Notes: generated by a model not told the origin, from the sequence alone. A stretch of 64,000 nucleotides of DNA from Kuschelorhynchus macadamiae (GCA_030620095.1 JAUTXW010005184.1:686501-750500); one strand, 5' to 3'. Counted from the stretch's first letter, positions 1-12,327 are shown. Translations and numbers: made by a program.

Positions 1-880
1 CGAATCCAAGACGGCAGAACAAAATGGCGACTTAAAATATTTAAAAATTTATCCTGAAAAAGCTAATGAATGAACTGATTTGTGTGTCATAACAAATTGT
101 AGTATAGAGATAAACTAGTAAAACTGTAGTACTAATTTAAAATGGCGTCAAATAAAATTTTTGTAATCTGAAAACACTCACGTTTTACATATCTATACGT
201 TTTAGCGTCCCTAGATTCCAAAAAATAAGTTTTATCAGTTCTGTCAGTCCGTCTGTCGGTCTTTCTATCAGTTCGTGGCATAGCTTAAAAACTACTCATC
301 AGATTGACATATTTTGGTAAAAATCCAATATGGCGGAACAAGATGGCGGCCTAGTGCAATTTCAAGAAAATTATTACTAAAAAAAGTAATTATCCAATTT
401 ACCTCAAATTTTGCACAAACATTAAGCGTTACTTAAGAATGGACTGGTAACATTTTGGTATGAATATAAGATAGCAAAACAAAATGGCAGCCCAATAAAA
501 TATTTAAAAAATCAGCCTGAGAAATCTACTTATTAGATTAATTTCAAATTTTGTGCAGGCATTAAGTGTGATATAGAGATAAACTGGTAAAGTTGTGTTA
601 CGAATTAAAGATAGCGGAACAAAATAGCAGCCAAATAAAATGTTTAAAAAACCAATGTAGAAAAATCTTATTCAATTGACTAAATTTTGAAAAAAAAATA
701 AATATGATATAAACTGGCACGAATTCAACATGACGTAACAAAATCGCGGTGTGTGTCAATGTAAAAACTACTTATTGAATTTATTTTAAATTACGTTCAA
801 AAATAGTGTGGCATAAGTAGAAACTGGTAAAATATTGGTAGGAATCCAATATTTTGGACTAAAATGGCGTCCCATATATA
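1..880. repeat. Degenerate tandem repeat block, AAAATGGCG family
   Basis: About seven diverged units of roughly 120-140 bases follow one another. Each unit contains a version of 'AACAAAATGGCGGCC', preceded by 'GAATCCAAGATGGCG'-like sequence and followed by 'ACTTATTCAATTGA', 'CAAATTTTGCAC' and 'GATAAACTGGTAAA'. Motif cores are seen near 20, 145, 335, 480, 620, 735 and 865. A T-rich 'GTCTGTCGGTC' stretch lies near 250. The same family recurs at 12328-12637, 15231-15385, 30790-30995, 40965-41835 and 47040-47520. No open frame is conserved across units, so I treat it as non-coding dispersed repeat of unknown class. The block starts before the window. Confidence 0.8.
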
Positions 881-1990
881 TGTATGTATGTGTGTATGGA
901 CTGAATTAAATTAGGTCACACCTCACTATTTCTAATAAAAGGAAATATTCATACCGAGGGAAGTTCTGGGTAAAGGAAATTTACAGATTTTTTTAATTTA
1001 ATTTTTTAAATCGTCAAGTCTAAAGTATGATATGTATGTGCTAAAAACATTATCGCCTTTTTCGCGTTTATTCAATTAACGAACTTTCAAATATTTGCTT
1101 GAAAAATTGTTTTATGAAAGCAGCGCTGATATTGGTGATATTTTTCTACTATGAAGTGCTGACAAGTGAGACTAAACTCGTACGGGTATACTCTTAACGA
1201 TAATTATATAAATATAATCGAGAGAATATTCAACTACGCATAAATTTTCATTTTGTGCGACTTCGCTATACAAGTATCCCAATCTAAAGTAAAATCTACT
1301 AATACTTTCTAGAATTATAGACATTGAGAAATAAACATTTGAGGATTTTTAAGTAACACGTATATTTGGAAATACCTTACTTAGTAAAATTCTTAAACTT
1401 CACTATAATTTTATTATGCTGTTAATATATATTATATTTCACGTTATAGTAACGTCTTATGACGTCGTAACAAAGATAATATGATTCCTGTCTGGAACAT
1501 GAACATTAACTTTTAGAGCTCCTCAGACTGCCATAGAGAGCCCTGTGTTTGAAGTTGAAGTAACGTGAACTCACAAGATATTAATATTATTGCTCCCAAC
1601 GAAAGTCAGGTGTCAATAGTGTAATTCAATTCCTGTAGTATTATTAGCATCACGAGTATTTGTATTTGTGATTTCATTTTATAGACATTTACTCTTTTAC
1701 TTCTTAAAATATGCTCATTGCCAAAAAGAACAGAACAAGTTTCATTTCTAAAGGAGAAAATAAAAAATGGAATCTAATACCTTGATGCGTTTTTTATGAA
1801 TTGCTTATAATAGTGATGATAATAATGTTAGGATGAAAGGATTCTATGTGTAAATTAAGAATATAATTTACCCATATTTTAAAAGTAAATTAAAATTGCA
1901 ATAACGTAAGTTTGCTATAAACATGTAACTGATAGATACCTATGCGTGACATAACTAAAAAACGATTTAACGTGTTTCTGAAAATTCTTC
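881..1990. other. AT-rich stretch without recognisable feature
   Basis: No open frame, RNA gene or clear repeat is recognised. The sequence is AT-rich and probably old decayed DNA. Confidence 0.5.
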
Positions 1991-1992
1991 TG

Positions 1993-3340
1993 TTATCTTT
2001 CGATATTGAGGATATAACTGGACCGGAAGAAAATAACAGAGAATTCATCAAATCTTGCATAGTATCCTTGCGGCTCGTTTTTCTTGTGTTGTGTTTTTCT
2101 GTACTTTCTTAAATACTTACTTCGGGATTCTAAGGCCTCCTCAGACATAACTTCAATAGGTACCGAGCAAGATTTTACGCGTGATGAATTAGAAATTTGT
2201 GGAGGCTTGATGGTATGGGATACCATGGATGAAGATCCACATATTTTTAAGCAGTATCTTTGGCATAGTTCGAAAACGCCTTTGCTGCGTAACCACTCGA
2301 TATATATTTAAGTATAGTTTTTAGGCTTACTATTAGTTCCTTTTCGATTCCAGCTGCTGAAGATGCAAGAGAATGCTGCTCAAAAAATCTACTGGATGTG
2401 TTCCCATTATTTGTAGTCCCGTAGCCAGGCTTGAGAATGTCAGCTGATCGTGACATCATTTCTTTAATTTTTTTGCATTTCTTTTTTTTTGTAATTTCTA
2501 GATTTTGTTTATCAGCCGGCTTTGTAATCCGCCGTTTTTTTACATTTTGTCTATAGAAAATGTGCATGATGTATTCAAAGCTTCTTTTCTAAGCGTGAAG
2601 CGTGGATAATCCGTACTCGTATTTGGATACATCTGAAACACTTTTTGCAGGTTATTCATAATCTTTGGCGTAGCCTTACATACACCACATGATTGCACCG
2701 CAGGTTTACTAACTACACCGAAGGTTTTTGCAGTAATCATTGTCATTTTCATAGAATGGCTGACATCAATTCATACGATTTTGATTGAACGGCAGAAACG
2801 AGTTGAGGAAGGTCTGATGTTGTTCCAAAGAAGAAGTTTACTGTCTTGTATTTGTGGCTTAAGAGGAACAATTCATTCTGCAAACAAGCTACTATCCGAC
2901 TTACCATCTTGATTCGCTCCATCGAAGCTTTGATTCTAGTTAGAATGGCCCGAGCTTCCGTGACATCCTCATTTGAGGAGATATGTTAATCCTTGATTTA
3001 TGTTATCAATATTATTTTTGAATACTTCTTGAGAATTGAGGATAACACTGGTTTTTTGCTTATAATATCTCACTAAATGTGGGGTATGTGTGTGCGTTCC
3101 TCTTCCTGGAGCCACTTCGTGTCATTATGTATATATTTTTTGAGAAATTTCCATCTACATAGACAGATAGTGCTGAGATTTTTTTTTCTTGAGCAATTGG
3201 CAAATGAAATGCCTTTTTCATCTTCTTAGCCCTCGTCGGAGAATACTCTGTCGCATCTTGATGATTCTTAAAGCATCAAGACGAGCAGCATGGACACTTA
3301 AACGCGCAGCATATGCCAACTCAGCCTAAGTATAGTTTTT
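1993..3340 (-). pseudogene. Transib/RAG1-like transposase remnant
   Basis: Read on the minus strand, blocks in the correct order match the intact transposase at 49624-51615. They include a first-Asp block reading SFDGANQDGK (near 2915), a block ending RPSSTRFCRSIKI, a CxxC block CGVCKATPKIMNN (near 2680), a KPGYGTTNNGNTSSRFF block (near 2420) and a C-terminal MSEEALESRSKYLRKYRK block (near 2100). The second catalytic Asp, expected in 'TMIDGK', is replaced ('TMITAK'). In-frame stops and frameshifts break the gene, so it cannot make an active transposase. A possible terminal heptamer-like CACTGTA lies at 3520-3526, but no matching left end was found. It is a third, separate Transib lineage in this window. 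Confidence 0.8.
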
Positions 3341-4624
3341 AAGTAAAAAAGTCTACTCTTAATTTCTAAGCTCTATCGCTGAGGTCATCAAAATGCTTCA
3401 AAGTTCTGCCGGTTTGAGATGTCGAGGATTTATTTATTAAACAGAACGTGATAGTCTTGGCAAGCCACCCCGGATACCTATTTTCATAATCATGTCCACC
3501 TAGTTTGCTGAAAAAAAAACACTGTACGGCGCGGCGCGGCGGATCGGATTAATATAAAATTATTACCAAATATTATAAGTATATATACTATATAAACTAT
3601 GTTATTTGTACTAAATGAAATTCTACATAAGAGAAGTTCTGAGCGAATATTTATTGAATTAATTAACCATGTTATACAGTTTATTTTATTTTTTACTACC
3701 ATCCCCGATACCATGGTTTAAATTTTTGAAATAAAAATAGTTTTATAATGTTATAAATATAATAAAAAAATCAGTTCTGTATAAGAAATACTTGCCAATG
3801 TTATATTATATATTTGTAGGACATAACGTGACTTTTATATATTATTTTAATTCTATTTAGAGTTCATAATTATAGAAATACTGAATACTAACATAAATAT
3901 GTGCTCCTACGAAATTCGAAAATATATTATATAACATTATAAAGTTACCAAAGAACGGAAGCTTACATGCTTTTAGTCTACTAAGAAAGGAATTAAATTT
4001 TGTCAAATTGGAATTACTTATGGAAGTGTCGTTTTCGATTAAACAAATGAATCCTCACAATCAATGTTCTGCGATCGTCGAGTAAAGAATTCAGAAGGTG
4101 ATTCGTGTAACAAAAGGCAAAATGTCGAAAAGCGATCGGAGGACTACTAACAGGTTATAAACTCATATATTATATCTACTACCTCATTTATATAATCAAT
4201 ATATAAATTGATTTTGAGAACGAGTCAAGTTATTACAATTTGTAAGAAGAAATTGAGGTCTGTCCACCAATTTATATACACACTATTTGAAAATATTAGA
4301 ACAAGTTAGTTCAGAATTAAGTGGAAATTTTTTTTATATAAACTTTCCTGGATTTCAATATATATATAGTTAGTACACTATAAAAACAAAATTATTAGAA
4401 TTAAACTTTTACCTTTTTGTACTTATTATTGCCAACAGGGTTTCTTTATTTTTTTATGCAATATTTATGTGCTTTAGTGCATGCCATGTTCTTAAAAGTA
4501 TTAAAACATAACAAAGTTGTATGGGATAACCTTTCGCTTAGTGTGTATTGCGAATTTGATTATTTGACAAAATAGTTTCTTTTTGATCTTCTGGTCTCCT
4601 AAACACTAAAAATGTATTTTCTAT
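3341..4624. other. AT-rich stretch, little recognisable
   Basis: No gene is seen. Bases 3560-3620 resemble 56868-56930 (a shared 'TTATTACCAAAT...ATATAAACTATG' stretch), indicating a shared interspersed repeat. The region near 4000-4100 contains 'TCAAATTGGAATTACT', which also occurs at 26692 beside a CGAAACGTC module. Confidence 0.5.
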
Positions 4625-4676
4625 GAGTAAAATACAATACATTAGCAGTATTGTTTGTTAGTATTGTATTTTACTC
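4625..4676. repeat. Perfect 16-bp inverted repeat (hairpin)
   Basis: GAGTAAAATACAATAC at 4625-4640 is exactly complementary to GTATTGTATTTTACTC at 4661-4676, with a 20-base loop. It may be a tiny MITE or a random hairpin. No target duplication was identified. Confidence 0.8.
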
Positions 4677-4824
4677 CTAAAAATAATACATAACGGGTAT
4701 TAACATAGTTTTTGCTGAAATGGCATAATAGTCAGCAACAGCGCATAACTCCAATTTAAAAGTTCAACGAAAATCAGAGCTAAAACTAAAATCATTTAAT
4801 GTTTTGGCAGCTATCAGTTTTTTT

Positions 4825-4881
4825 GATAATAATAATAATAGTAATTATAGTAATAATGATAATAACAATAATAATAATAAC
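4825..4881. repeat. (AAT)n-rich microsatellite
   Basis: Interrupted AAT/AAC/AGT trinucleotide repeat. Confidence 0.85.
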
Positions 4882-4959
4882 TGGTAACGACAAAACTAGT
4901 CGGAATTTCAGATATTTTCATTATTTCACGACGACGACATGAAGGACTCGACAATTATT

Positions 4960-7588
4960 ATAAGTTCATGAGCAAAACCACTACATACAGAACGAGCCTA
5001 GAAATATTTGCTCTCTCGGAAACCCAGAAGCACATCTGCCATATTTTCTCAAAACCAAGAACAACAAGAACAAAACAGATGTGCATTAAAGAGAGACCGA
5101 CAATAATAGACAAATAAACACACAATAAAATGGTCTACCTTCTACTAATAGGCGATCCAATGTCAGGACACTTTGAGCTTCTAAAACTACAAAACATCAA
5201 TCCAAACAACAAAGCATCGGGCAAGCAGCGTAACGGTCGAGGACGCTGCGGAAAAAGATAGCTCGACCGAAACGTTCACGACCAGGCAAAGGAAAATAGA
5301 CCCACCGAAAGTGTTTTGCTGGCTAAACTGGCACCCACCAAGGCAGGAAAGGCAGGGCAACGCATGAGCCGCATTACAGAATCGAGCGAACCCATCATGC
5401 GCTGCCCAAATGGATGCACAAATAAATCTGACACAGATGCTAACCAAACACAACAACTTGAGCCCATTACCACAGCGGATATATCGCAACGACTACCTGT
5501 AACCAACAAGGCAGGTAAACCAAGGAAGAGGTTAAAATGGACAGATGAAATGAATCGAACAGTGATGCATTCCAACTACACCGCTATCAAACTTTTCATA
5601 GCACAATATCCAGAATACAAATCACTTATCACAGAACAGAGAGTAATAGATCAAAAAAGAGTCAGCACTAAGACTAGTAAGCACTCGCATTGCAAAACAT
5701 CAAAGCTATGGTAGCTGCTGAACTAAACATTCATTAACCAAACATTGAAGACAGTGGGGCAGATGCCGAAACGATCCCACATACAAACCAGCCCAACTTT
5801 GTGCCAGAGGATCTGCAACCTCACTCAATACTCAGTAGGGGCGAAGCACCCAGCAACAACCCACGACAGATGACAAGCTCCATACAGCGCACAGATCAAG
5901 TGAATCATTCGCCCAAAGCACCATAAACCTCGAACAGTCTCTCACATAAGCAATCAAAGTAGAAATGAAGTCACTCTAAAGAAATGGTCAGGCTCCGATC
6001 CTAGTACAAGAGTTCCTATTCCTCGTCTGATGTTCAAACGGCACACACATAAAATCCTAAAGGCCATCAACGAACACATAATTCCCGAGTACATAACGAA
6101 TGCGAGCACACTTGACACAAGAAGTTGCAGAAACAATCAATTACACGCATAACTGGAGATGTCCTGGAATAGGTAATATTCATAACTTCTGGTACAAACA
6201 GTTTACCTCCACACATGAAGCTCTCAGTCGCCAAATTAATGAAATTATTTTAAAACCTAGCACACTCTCCAGTTTTCTCACCCAAGGAATAACATACCCT
6301 GTCTCAATCCACTCTCAAACACACTGAATAACACAAACTTCGGATTCCAAATTAAACACCAAAAAAATAACGTACACAAAATAAACCATCTCTTGTACAT
6401 GGATGATATAAAATTATATGCAAGCACAAAGGCACAGCTAAAGGAACTCCTTAAAATCACCGAAACGTTTACCCTGGACATCAACGTGAAATTTGGTATA
6501 AGTAAATGAAAGCTACTTCATATCAACAAGGGACAGTGGAAAGACCACCCTACGAGGGAAACAATCAACAATGAAACTATAGATAACATGCTCAAAGAAG
6601 AAACATACATATACCTAGGCTTCCATCAAAGCACCAAAATTAACCACACTCATATCAAATCAGAACTCAAGACGGAATTTAAAACCAGACTCACAAAGCT
6701 ACTAAAAACAAAACTGAATTCCAAAAATCTAACGAAAGCTATTAACACCTTCACATTCTTACGTATTCGTTTGGTATCATTAAATGGTCACACACAGACA
6801 TAGAAAACATTCACATTCTCATACGCTCTGGATTCACTAAACACAGAAAGTTACATCCCAATGCATACAAGGAAAGACTCACTATCGAGAGATAAGAAGG
6901 AGGGAGGGGAATTATAGATGTACACTCGCTAAATAACAAACAAATTTACGATCGATCACATGGTAGTGGATGTACAATAATGGCGGGAACTGAATACACC
7001 GCGAGACACAACTCAACAGCGAAGGTCGTTCATCAAGCATTAGCCACAACATACAAACTAACGGAGAACATAGACCGTTACTACCATTATACACCAACAT
7101 CCATACTTGAAAACGAAGACTACAAGCTTTACTGGGACATTGACATCCACACAGATAAAACAATCCCCGCAAACGATACGATATCACCTTTCAATCCAAA
7201 AAAGAGAAAATCACTTATTTAATTGACATGTCTGTCCCCAACGACGAGAACATCCATGCGAAATACAGTGAGAAGATCGCCAAATACACCGACTTGGCAA
7301 TGGAACTAAAAATGCTGTGGAAACAGGAAAGAGTCATCATTGTTCCTCTCGTCATATCAGTAACAGGTCTCACACCAACAACGTTTACACCGCATTTGGG
7401 TCAATTAGGACTTAATACAGACATTCACAGGAACATCCAAAAATCGGTCAATTTGAAAACATGTAGCATCGTTAGATCATTTCTTAATACACAATAGTTG
7501 TTTTTTTTTTTTCATTTTATTTTTTGTACTAACTCGGTATATGCCCGTCAGTATAAAATACAACCACAGGAATACTGTGAGACAACAA
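4960..7588 (+). pseudogene. Decayed R2/R4-type LINE
   Basis: This C-rich, A-rich block differs in composition from its AT-rich surroundings. Conceptual translation in shifting plus frames gives the pieces of a LINE with a restriction-like endonuclease, in order. There is an N-terminal Myb-like part (KWTDEMNRTVMHSNY, near 5540; TEQRVIDQKR, near 5640), a pre-RT segment (NWRCPGIGNIHNFWYK, near 6150), the reverse transcriptase catalytic box YMDDIKLYA (YMDD codons 6396-6407), thumb sequence ending KLLKTKLNSKNLTKAINT (near 6740), and a C-terminal domain with LIDMSVP followed by a WKQERVIIVPLV block (7219-7370). The last segment resembles the PD-(D/E)xK nuclease end of R2/R4-like elements. A large part of the RT core is deleted between about 6300 and 6330, and several frameshifts and stops are present. 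Clade assignment is from memory of conserved blocks. Confidence 0.8.
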
Positions 7589-7592
7589 GTCA

Positions 7593-7616
7593 TAAAAATA
7601 ATAATAATAATAAAAT
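7593..7616. repeat. (AAT)n tract at LINE 3' end junction
   Basis: The short AAT repeat lies between the plus-strand LINE remnant and the 3' end of a minus-strand LINE. It could be the microsatellite tail of either element; on the minus strand it follows an AATAAA signal. Confidence 0.6.
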
Positions 7617-8053
7617 TGTCTTTATTCATATTTTTGCACATGTAAAATATCTATGTATGATGTACAGAAATATGAGTACGATGTAAATAATAATAACAAA
7701 AGCGTTTAAGTATAAAAGAACAAATACGCAAAAATGTAAGACAAATGTGCAATAAACAAAGACTAGCAATATATGCACAGATAAAATGAATTTCATTCAA
7801 GCTTGAGCTTATACAGATTTTTAAATCTTTGAACAGAGGCACGCTTTATATCTGAAGGAATGTTATTGTATAATTTCACTGCCTGATAACTGTATCCTTT
7901 GATATAAGTAGCAGATGTATATCCTTTGATATAAGTAGCAGATGTATATCTGGGTATATTTAGAAGTATGTTATGTCCGATATTTACTTCATGCTGTGTT
8001 CCTCGTTCTATTAGGTTTTCTTTTAAATAAGACGGTTGTCCTGTTTTGATCAT
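7617..8053 (-). pseudogene. 3' end of CR1/Jockey-like LINE ORF2 plus 3' UTR
   Basis: An open frame at 7793-8053 (minus) ends in GYSYQAVKLYNNIPSDIK, the typical C-terminal 'A.K.YN.IP.DIR' block of CR1/Jockey-type LINE ORF2 proteins. The part below 7793 is its 3' UTR. An internal 27-bp tandem duplication near 7895-7950 repeats the residues YTSATYIKG. Everything upstream of this C-terminal block is absent, so it is a 5'-truncated copy. Confidence 0.7.
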
Positions 8054-8059
8054 TTTGTA

Positions 8060-8645
8060 GATTAGATAGGCGAGACGAAGCTCTCTTCACTCTTTCATTT
8101 TAAGCCAGCCCAACTAGTGGGGGTCTTTTAAAAAAGTCCTATTGAATATGACCGTAAAAATAATATTTGGCCAGATATGTGCATGACAAAAAACTGGAAT
8201 TGAGGAAAAGACCCCGACACAATCCTTATGGTAAATGGCTTTCAGTTATTTTTTCTGAAAATTTGACATATAATAGTTCTTGACCTCTTGATCAAAAGCT
8301 TTCAGGGTCACAATTCAAACCTGAGACTAGTTTATGAAATACAGGGTTCAAAAAATATGGAACTTTGCGTTTTCCAAATGTGCTACTTAATACTTGTTCA
8401 AATAAGTAGTTACTAAAATACTAAAATTCCAATTTTTACTAAAGACTATATAAACATATTATGCAGATTTTAGGAATTAATAGTATCAGGGTAATTCCTA
8501 ACTAAGGTAAAAAAACTCTCTAACGGATTTTTAGTTTTAAGATAAACATATTAATAGTAATTAGTATTGTGTGGTAGCACTTTCAATGAGTAAGGTCATA
8601 ACAATCGGCGGTCGCACGTTTAGATTATTATACATTCAAACTAAA
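8060..8645. other. No recognisable feature
   Basis: AT-rich sequence with no open frame or repeat that I can name. Confidence 0.5.
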
Positions 8646-8649
8646 CGCA

Positions 8650-9009
8650 TGGACAAAGTCTTGGCTCAATGGTCGAATTTCCGGGCATGGATGCTGAGGT
8701 CGTGGGTTCGATTTCCACTTTTGGCCACAATTCCCACTTTTGGTCTCCTACTTCGTTTATACCGAGCGGTATACCATAGACATGAATTAATGAGCTGGAT
8801 AGGGGAGGTTGAAGCAGATATTAGTCCATAGGCCGCTTAATAAAGACGAAAGCCTGCACCTGTAACCCGAGAGTAACAGCTCGAGGATGGGGTGAAAGCC
8901 AGGTGTCGAAAGAGTGTCTGAGAACCGTGATTTGGAGCCCATGTTAAGCTGTAAGTGCTATTCAGTTAAGCCTCGTCTTGGAAATGAGACGTTAATAAAC
9001 ATAAAAAAA
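8650..9009 (+). mobile_element. tRNA-derived SINE
   Basis: The head carries a pol III box A (TGGCTCAATGG, 8662-8672) and a box B (GGGTTCGATTTCC, 8704-8716) at tRNA-like spacing of about 40 bases. A body of about 290 bases follows and is more GC-rich than its surroundings. It ends with AATAAACAT and an A-run. AAACTAAA on both sides (about 8636-8645 and 9007-9014) is a possible short target duplication. The head no longer folds as a proper tRNA that I can draw, and the box B carries an extra T, so this is a SINE head and not a tRNA gene. Confidence 0.75.
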
Positions 9010-9632
9010 ACTAAAGGATACAACACTTTAGCAATATCTTCAGCCAGTTTGTCTGTTAACGATTTTAAAAAATATGGATGAGATATCACAATATCCCTCA
9101 ATATATAAACAAATGAACAGCTTGCTTGTATATTGAATAACGGCTGGATTTTACATGTAGGTATCTTTTGGTTTTCCTTTTTCTTTGAACAACAACATGT
9201 AATACTGGAATCGTTCCTTTTGATTCAACTTAATATTACAAAATTGTTGATTGAGGTGATTCAGAAATTACAGGCAATTTTCGTATTTATGACAAAAGTG
9301 TCATCTACATACCAGAATTTTAATTTTGTTTGGAGGATGCTAATGAGTTTTCCTCAAAGGCTCCCCTGAAGCTACTCTTTACATAGATGACAGATGAAAT
9401 TTCACGGCCATTCTCGGAACAGGAACATTCGTGTACATAATGAGTAAAATTGATTTCCAGAGCTTCCGTTCTTTACTATTGTTTACATGAACTAGAAAGG
9501 AACGCTCAAAACATATTTTTATTTTATTGTTACTACTCTAAGCTTTTAAGTTGGATGCAATTAAACAAATATAAATATATGAAGGTTAGTGAAATTAATC
9601 GTTTTCACCACGTGTGGTAATTGGGGTAATTA
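9010..9632. other. No recognisable feature
   Basis: A 78-codon open frame at 9133-9369 has no recognisable motif. Nothing else is seen. Confidence 0.5.
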
Positions 9633-11345
9633 GATCACATCTTTCATAATATATTGCTGTGTAGAAAATTACAAAAGTAATTTCTAATTTTCTAGTGCAT
9701 AGGTTATAATTTAAAAATGTACCTGTTAGACAAAAACGACTCGCACGTATGAAGGCTATCTGTAATCTAAACTCAATTTAACACACTGATGTGTTTAACT
9801 CGCATAATTTTTCACCGAAATAACACACTGTTTGAAATCTTCACGTATCGCTGGTTTGCAGCGTACTTTTGAGCCAATTAATCTTCGTTATTTTTCCATT
9901 TCTACGGTTTTTAAATTAAAACTACACTTTGTCGGCGTGTGCTTTATTTTGTGAAGTAGTCGATATATCATAAGAATAAGCTGTCGGATTGTATCGCAAT
10001 GTGCTTTCTCGAAACTAACAAAAAAAAAATTTAGTTTGTTTCGCATATACAGAAATAATTCTTATCAAAATGAATAAATTTCATGACATTGTTTTGTTAT
10101 ATAGTAGTCTGATGAAATAATAGGAAGCAATTAAGCCAGGAAGCGACTTCCTGGCTTTATTGAAAAACGTTTTCCTGGAAGACCCATTCCAGTCCACCCA
10201 ATGTTTGAAAGAGTTCCTCGGTGCCTTAGGGAAACGGACTTGGTGAAAGTACAGCAGTTTGATAATGAATCACTGAAAATTACGTATTCCTGCTTTTGAG
10301 AATGAGGCACTAGAACGTTATTAAGATGATCTTGCTTTAAATACCAGAGTTGTGGCGAATACATAACTGCAAATTACGTCTGCTGAGGAAATCCCTCGTG
10401 AGTAGCTGCTTTATCTCTAAAATACTTTTTAAAGTGTTTGTATCCTCAATTTGTGCAGTTGATTTTCTTTACATGCATTGATTACTTACAAGAAGATACA
10501 ACGTCCTCTTGTAGATTTCAGAGGGTTTTATGAAATGTTTTCAGTCAACATGTAGGCCGGTATTATTGGAGAATGGTTCATTAGATCGTACCTATTGCAT
10601 TTTGGTGTAAACAATAATAATTATCTAACTTATTTAAGAGACAAGTTGCCAGTATTCGTAGACAACTTGCCACAAAAAATTTGGATGAATATAAGGTTCT
10701 AGCTCGATGAAGCGCTAGCCCATTTTACACTTATCGTTCGACAATGCTATAAAGAACGTTATAAAGACTCTTGGATTGATCGGTTAAAAAGGTCTTGTTT
10801 TGTTTTCTGGCCAGCAAGATAGCTAGATCTGACATATTCTTTTTTTTTCCTTTGGAGGCACAAAAACTTTAATATATGTAACCCTAATGAACGAAAAAAA
10901 TATTTAGTTGTAGAACTATGGCAAGTTCATCTACAACATGGCAAGCGTATTAAATATATCAATTTAAATATACTGTGTAAGTACAAAAAGTGCACTGAGC
11001 GTATTCCATACTTCTCACCTTCCACTAACTACACTAAAATGGTTCTTCAGATGCCACCCACCCAGACTCGTGCCATTAATTTAATTTATTTAGTCAACCA
11101 AGTTGTTCAAACGGATTCCCAACAGACCAGTATAGCCTAAGCTTTAAATCAATAATATGTTTTGTCTCTGTATTGTTAATTCATCACCTCTCTCATTACT
11201 AGGGAGGTCTTTAAATGGTGTTCGGATGCCTCGACAGCACTTTATATATAAGTTTTTTTTTTGTTAAATTATCATCTTTATTTTCTATCCTTGTATCATT
11301 TAAGAGCATTTGTTACTTTTTGTTATTTATTTTCCCTAATGGTTT
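9633..11345 (+). mobile_element. Mariner-like transposon, degenerate copy A
   Basis: This is the most complete of four head-to-tail copies. Conceptual translation gives scattered IS630/Tc1/mariner transposase blocks. A helix-turn-helix region with LRETDLVKVQ lies near 10220-10260. The central region AGIIGEWFIRSYLL is near 10560. NNNNYLTYLRDKLPVF is near 10620, EALAHFTLIVRQCY (for the usual DGAPAHF block) near 10710, and FWPAR-LDLT...FFLWRHKNF near 10800-10870. The second Asp block has lost its Asp, and the final catalytic Asp before FFLW is replaced. Stops occur every 50-100 bases. Terminal inverted repeats were not identified, so the ends are set by where homology with copies B and D starts and stops. 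Confidence 0.75.
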
Positions 11346-12327
11346 TAAATGATGTAATTAAATTATACTTTTTATAATATATTGCTATGCAAAGTAAATA
11401 TTATTTCTAATTTTCTACTGCATATGATATAATTCAAAAAATACACCTTTTAGATAAAAACAGATCGCACGTATGGATGCTATTTGTAATCTAAACCCAA
11501 TTTAAAATACTGATTTGTTTAACTCGCATAATTTTTCACCGGAATAACACTCTTTTTGAAACCTTCACCTACCGATGGTTTGCAGAGTAATTTTGAGCCA
11601 TTTAATTTTGGTTACTTTTCTCTTTCGAAGGTTTTTAAATGAAAAGTACACTTTGTCGACGTATGCTGCATTATGTGAAGTACTCGATATATCATAAGGA
11701 TAAGATGTCGGATTGTAACGCAATGTGCTTCTTTGGAACTAATAAAAAAATTTTACTCTATTTTTGCTGTTTATGTTTTGCATATTCTGGGATAATTCTT
11801 TTCAAAATGAATAAATTCCATGACACGATTTTAATCTGTGTAGTATTTTGATGCAATAGTAATATCGTTTCCTGGCTTTATAGAAAAACGTTTTCCTGGA
11901 AGCCGCATTCTGTATCACACCAAAGTTACTCGAGGGCTTAAGGCCGTTTTACATGCTGTAATTCTTCTTTGCAATATGCAATAGTCTTGAACAAAGGCAT
12001 GCGCAGTTTGACTAAAGGTACAAATGTCTTACCACTGAGCATGCTTTTGTTCAAAACTGTTGCAACTTGCAAGAAAGAATTGCAGCATGTGAAACGGCCT
12101 TTAGGAAAACGGACTTAAAAGTAAGGAAAGTACAGAGGTAGTCGACCGTTATTAAGATGATCCTGTTTCAAGTGCTAGAGTTGTAGCGAATACATGCCTG
12201 CAAATTGTTACGTCTATAATAGTTTTTTGCTGAATATCCTCAATTTGTTCAGTTGATTTTCTTTACAGACCAAGCATCGATTAGATTTTAGAGGGTTTTA
12301 TGAATTGTTTTCAGTCAACAGGTAGTC
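11346..12327 (+). mobile_element. Mariner-like transposon, degenerate copy B (truncated)
   Basis: It matches copy A from its 5' end (AATATATTGCTATG, near 11380) through the block ending GTTTTCAGTCAACA (near 12320), where an AAAATGGCG-family repeat replaces the rest. A 160-bp MITE is inserted at 11941-12100. An open frame at 11639-11851 lies within the copy but does not match the transposase and is probably fortuitous. Confidence 0.75.
11941..12100. mobile_element. 160-bp MITE with about 60-bp inverted ends and TTA duplication
   Basis: The left end AGGCCGTTTTACATGCTG and the right end, whose complement starts AGGCCGTTTCACATGCTG, are inverted copies that stay similar for about 60 bases. The element is flanked by TTA on both sides (11938-11940 and 12101-12103). 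Copies A and D of the host mariner show the uninterrupted sequence at this point, which confirms the insertion. The 3-bp TTA duplication fits PIF/Harbinger-type MITEs, but the family name is inference. Confidence 0.85.

Noticed and set aside
3520..3526. CACTGTA as the outer end of the decayed Transib at 1993-3340.
   Set aside because: The heptamer is imperfect and no opposite end or target duplication could be found.
8655..8725. Possible tRNA gene.
   Set aside because: Only the promoter boxes are tRNA-like; no acceptor or anticodon stems can be drawn. Called a SINE head.
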